A stretch of 5,548 nt of DNA from an uncultured bacterium (lineage in GTDB: Bacteria > Actinomycetota > Coriobacteriia > Coriobacteriales > Coriobacteriaceae), in contig CAJMPM010000113.1 in the NCBI GenBank assembly GCA_905215225.1, positions 1 through 5,548 of the forward strand, given 5' to 3'. The translations under genes were made by a program, and so were the position numbers. This document shows, piece after piece, positions 5,324 through 5,548 of this stretch. The notes under the pieces were generated by a model that was not told the origin of the DNA, ran no database searches, and saw only the letters and a program-made list of their open reading frames with translations. Position 1 is the stretch's first letter, and each line of letters opens with the position of its first letter.

Positions 5324-5548
5324 CCTTCTTGCTGCGGGTGCCTAGGGTGGGGTGCAGCGTGCATTTTTGGGAGTTTTCAGCAGCCGTGGGTGCCTGCATA
5401 CTGGATTTTGGGCGAAAAGCAGGCGCCATGAGCCGCATACTGTAAAAATGAGCGATCCTTGAGGTGCCGAGGGCTCATAATCAAGGCTTTCAACGCGGTT
5501 TTGTGCACCCATTCCCGCGCCCGCGGACTCCGGGATGCTGAATACTCC
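5324..5548. other. Structured, repeat-rich stretch without a convincing gene
   Basis: GGGTGCCT occurs at 5336-5343 and 5388-5395, GCATACTG at 5396-5403 and 5435-5442, and ATGAGC at 5428-5433 and 5448-5453 with its complement at 5473-5478. A hairpin of nine pairs including one G-U joins 5389-5397 to 5419-5427, and CCTTGA (5457-5462) can pair with TCAAGG (5481-5486). On the minus strand one frame is open from the window edge to TAG at 5344-5342 (ATG at 5512, 56 residues: MGAQNRVESL... ending ARCTPP). Its codons are unlike the real genes here, it has no clear ribosome site and no family is recognisable. I therefore read the region as non-coding, possibly a dispersed intergenic element, though a gene continuing past the edge is not excluded. 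Confidence 0.4.

Noticed and set aside
5214..5438. 74-codon minus-strand open frame in the tail
   Set aside because: Its C-terminal half is simply the palindrome read backwards and its codon use is atypical. It is better explained as repeat sequence.
1..5548. CRISPR arrays, tRNA or rRNA genes, transposases, replication origin
   Set aside because: I saw no regularly spaced repeats, no cloverleaf with tRNA signatures, no rRNA motifs and no transposase or integrase motifs on either strand.

Overview
The window looks like chromosomal DNA from a gut actinobacterium of the class Coriobacteriia, with Collinsella or a close relative the best guess. The basis is GC-rich coding with G/C-ending codons, strong Shine-Dalgarno (SD) sites, and a metabolic gene set typical of that group. 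This assignment is inference from sequence style, not from a marker gene.

Layout. Positions 1-38 probably hold the last 11 codons of a plus-strand gene. Two hairpins follow (39-66 and about 90-168). A minus-strand type II toxin-antitoxin pair comes next: a ribbon-helix-helix antitoxin (701-1081) overlaps by 8 bases a PIN-domain ribonuclease toxin that starts at GTG (217-708). The pair has its own promoter and a likely operator (1105-1135). Its less GC-biased codons suggest it was acquired. An intrinsic terminator (1177-1210) separates it from the upstream minus-strand gene, a complete M18-family metallo-aminopeptidase (1298-2683, with a possible longer start at 2794).

Divergent from the peptidase is a membrane-anchored or secreted linear-amide C-N hydrolase of the choloylglycine hydrolase/acylase (Ntn) type (2845-3930). 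After 139 bp comes a 6-phosphofructokinase (4070-5149) whose donor-site residues are a mix of ATP-type and PPi-type. The last 399 bp contain no convincing gene. They hold a 181-bp nested inverted repeat (5143-5323) whose outer arm includes the phosphofructokinase stop codon, then a further structured, repeat-rich stretch to the window end.

How the parts relate. The peptidase (cytoplasmic peptide turnover), the amide hydrolase (probably outside the membrane) and the phosphofructokinase (glycolytic commitment step) are ordinary nutrient-handling genes and do not form an operon. The toxin-antitoxin pair is the accessory module. No complete new multi-gene system is visible. The most unusual items are the nested palindrome with the structured tail beside it, the pairing of a DinJ-like antitoxin with a PIN toxin, and the mixed donor-site signature of the phosphofructokinase.
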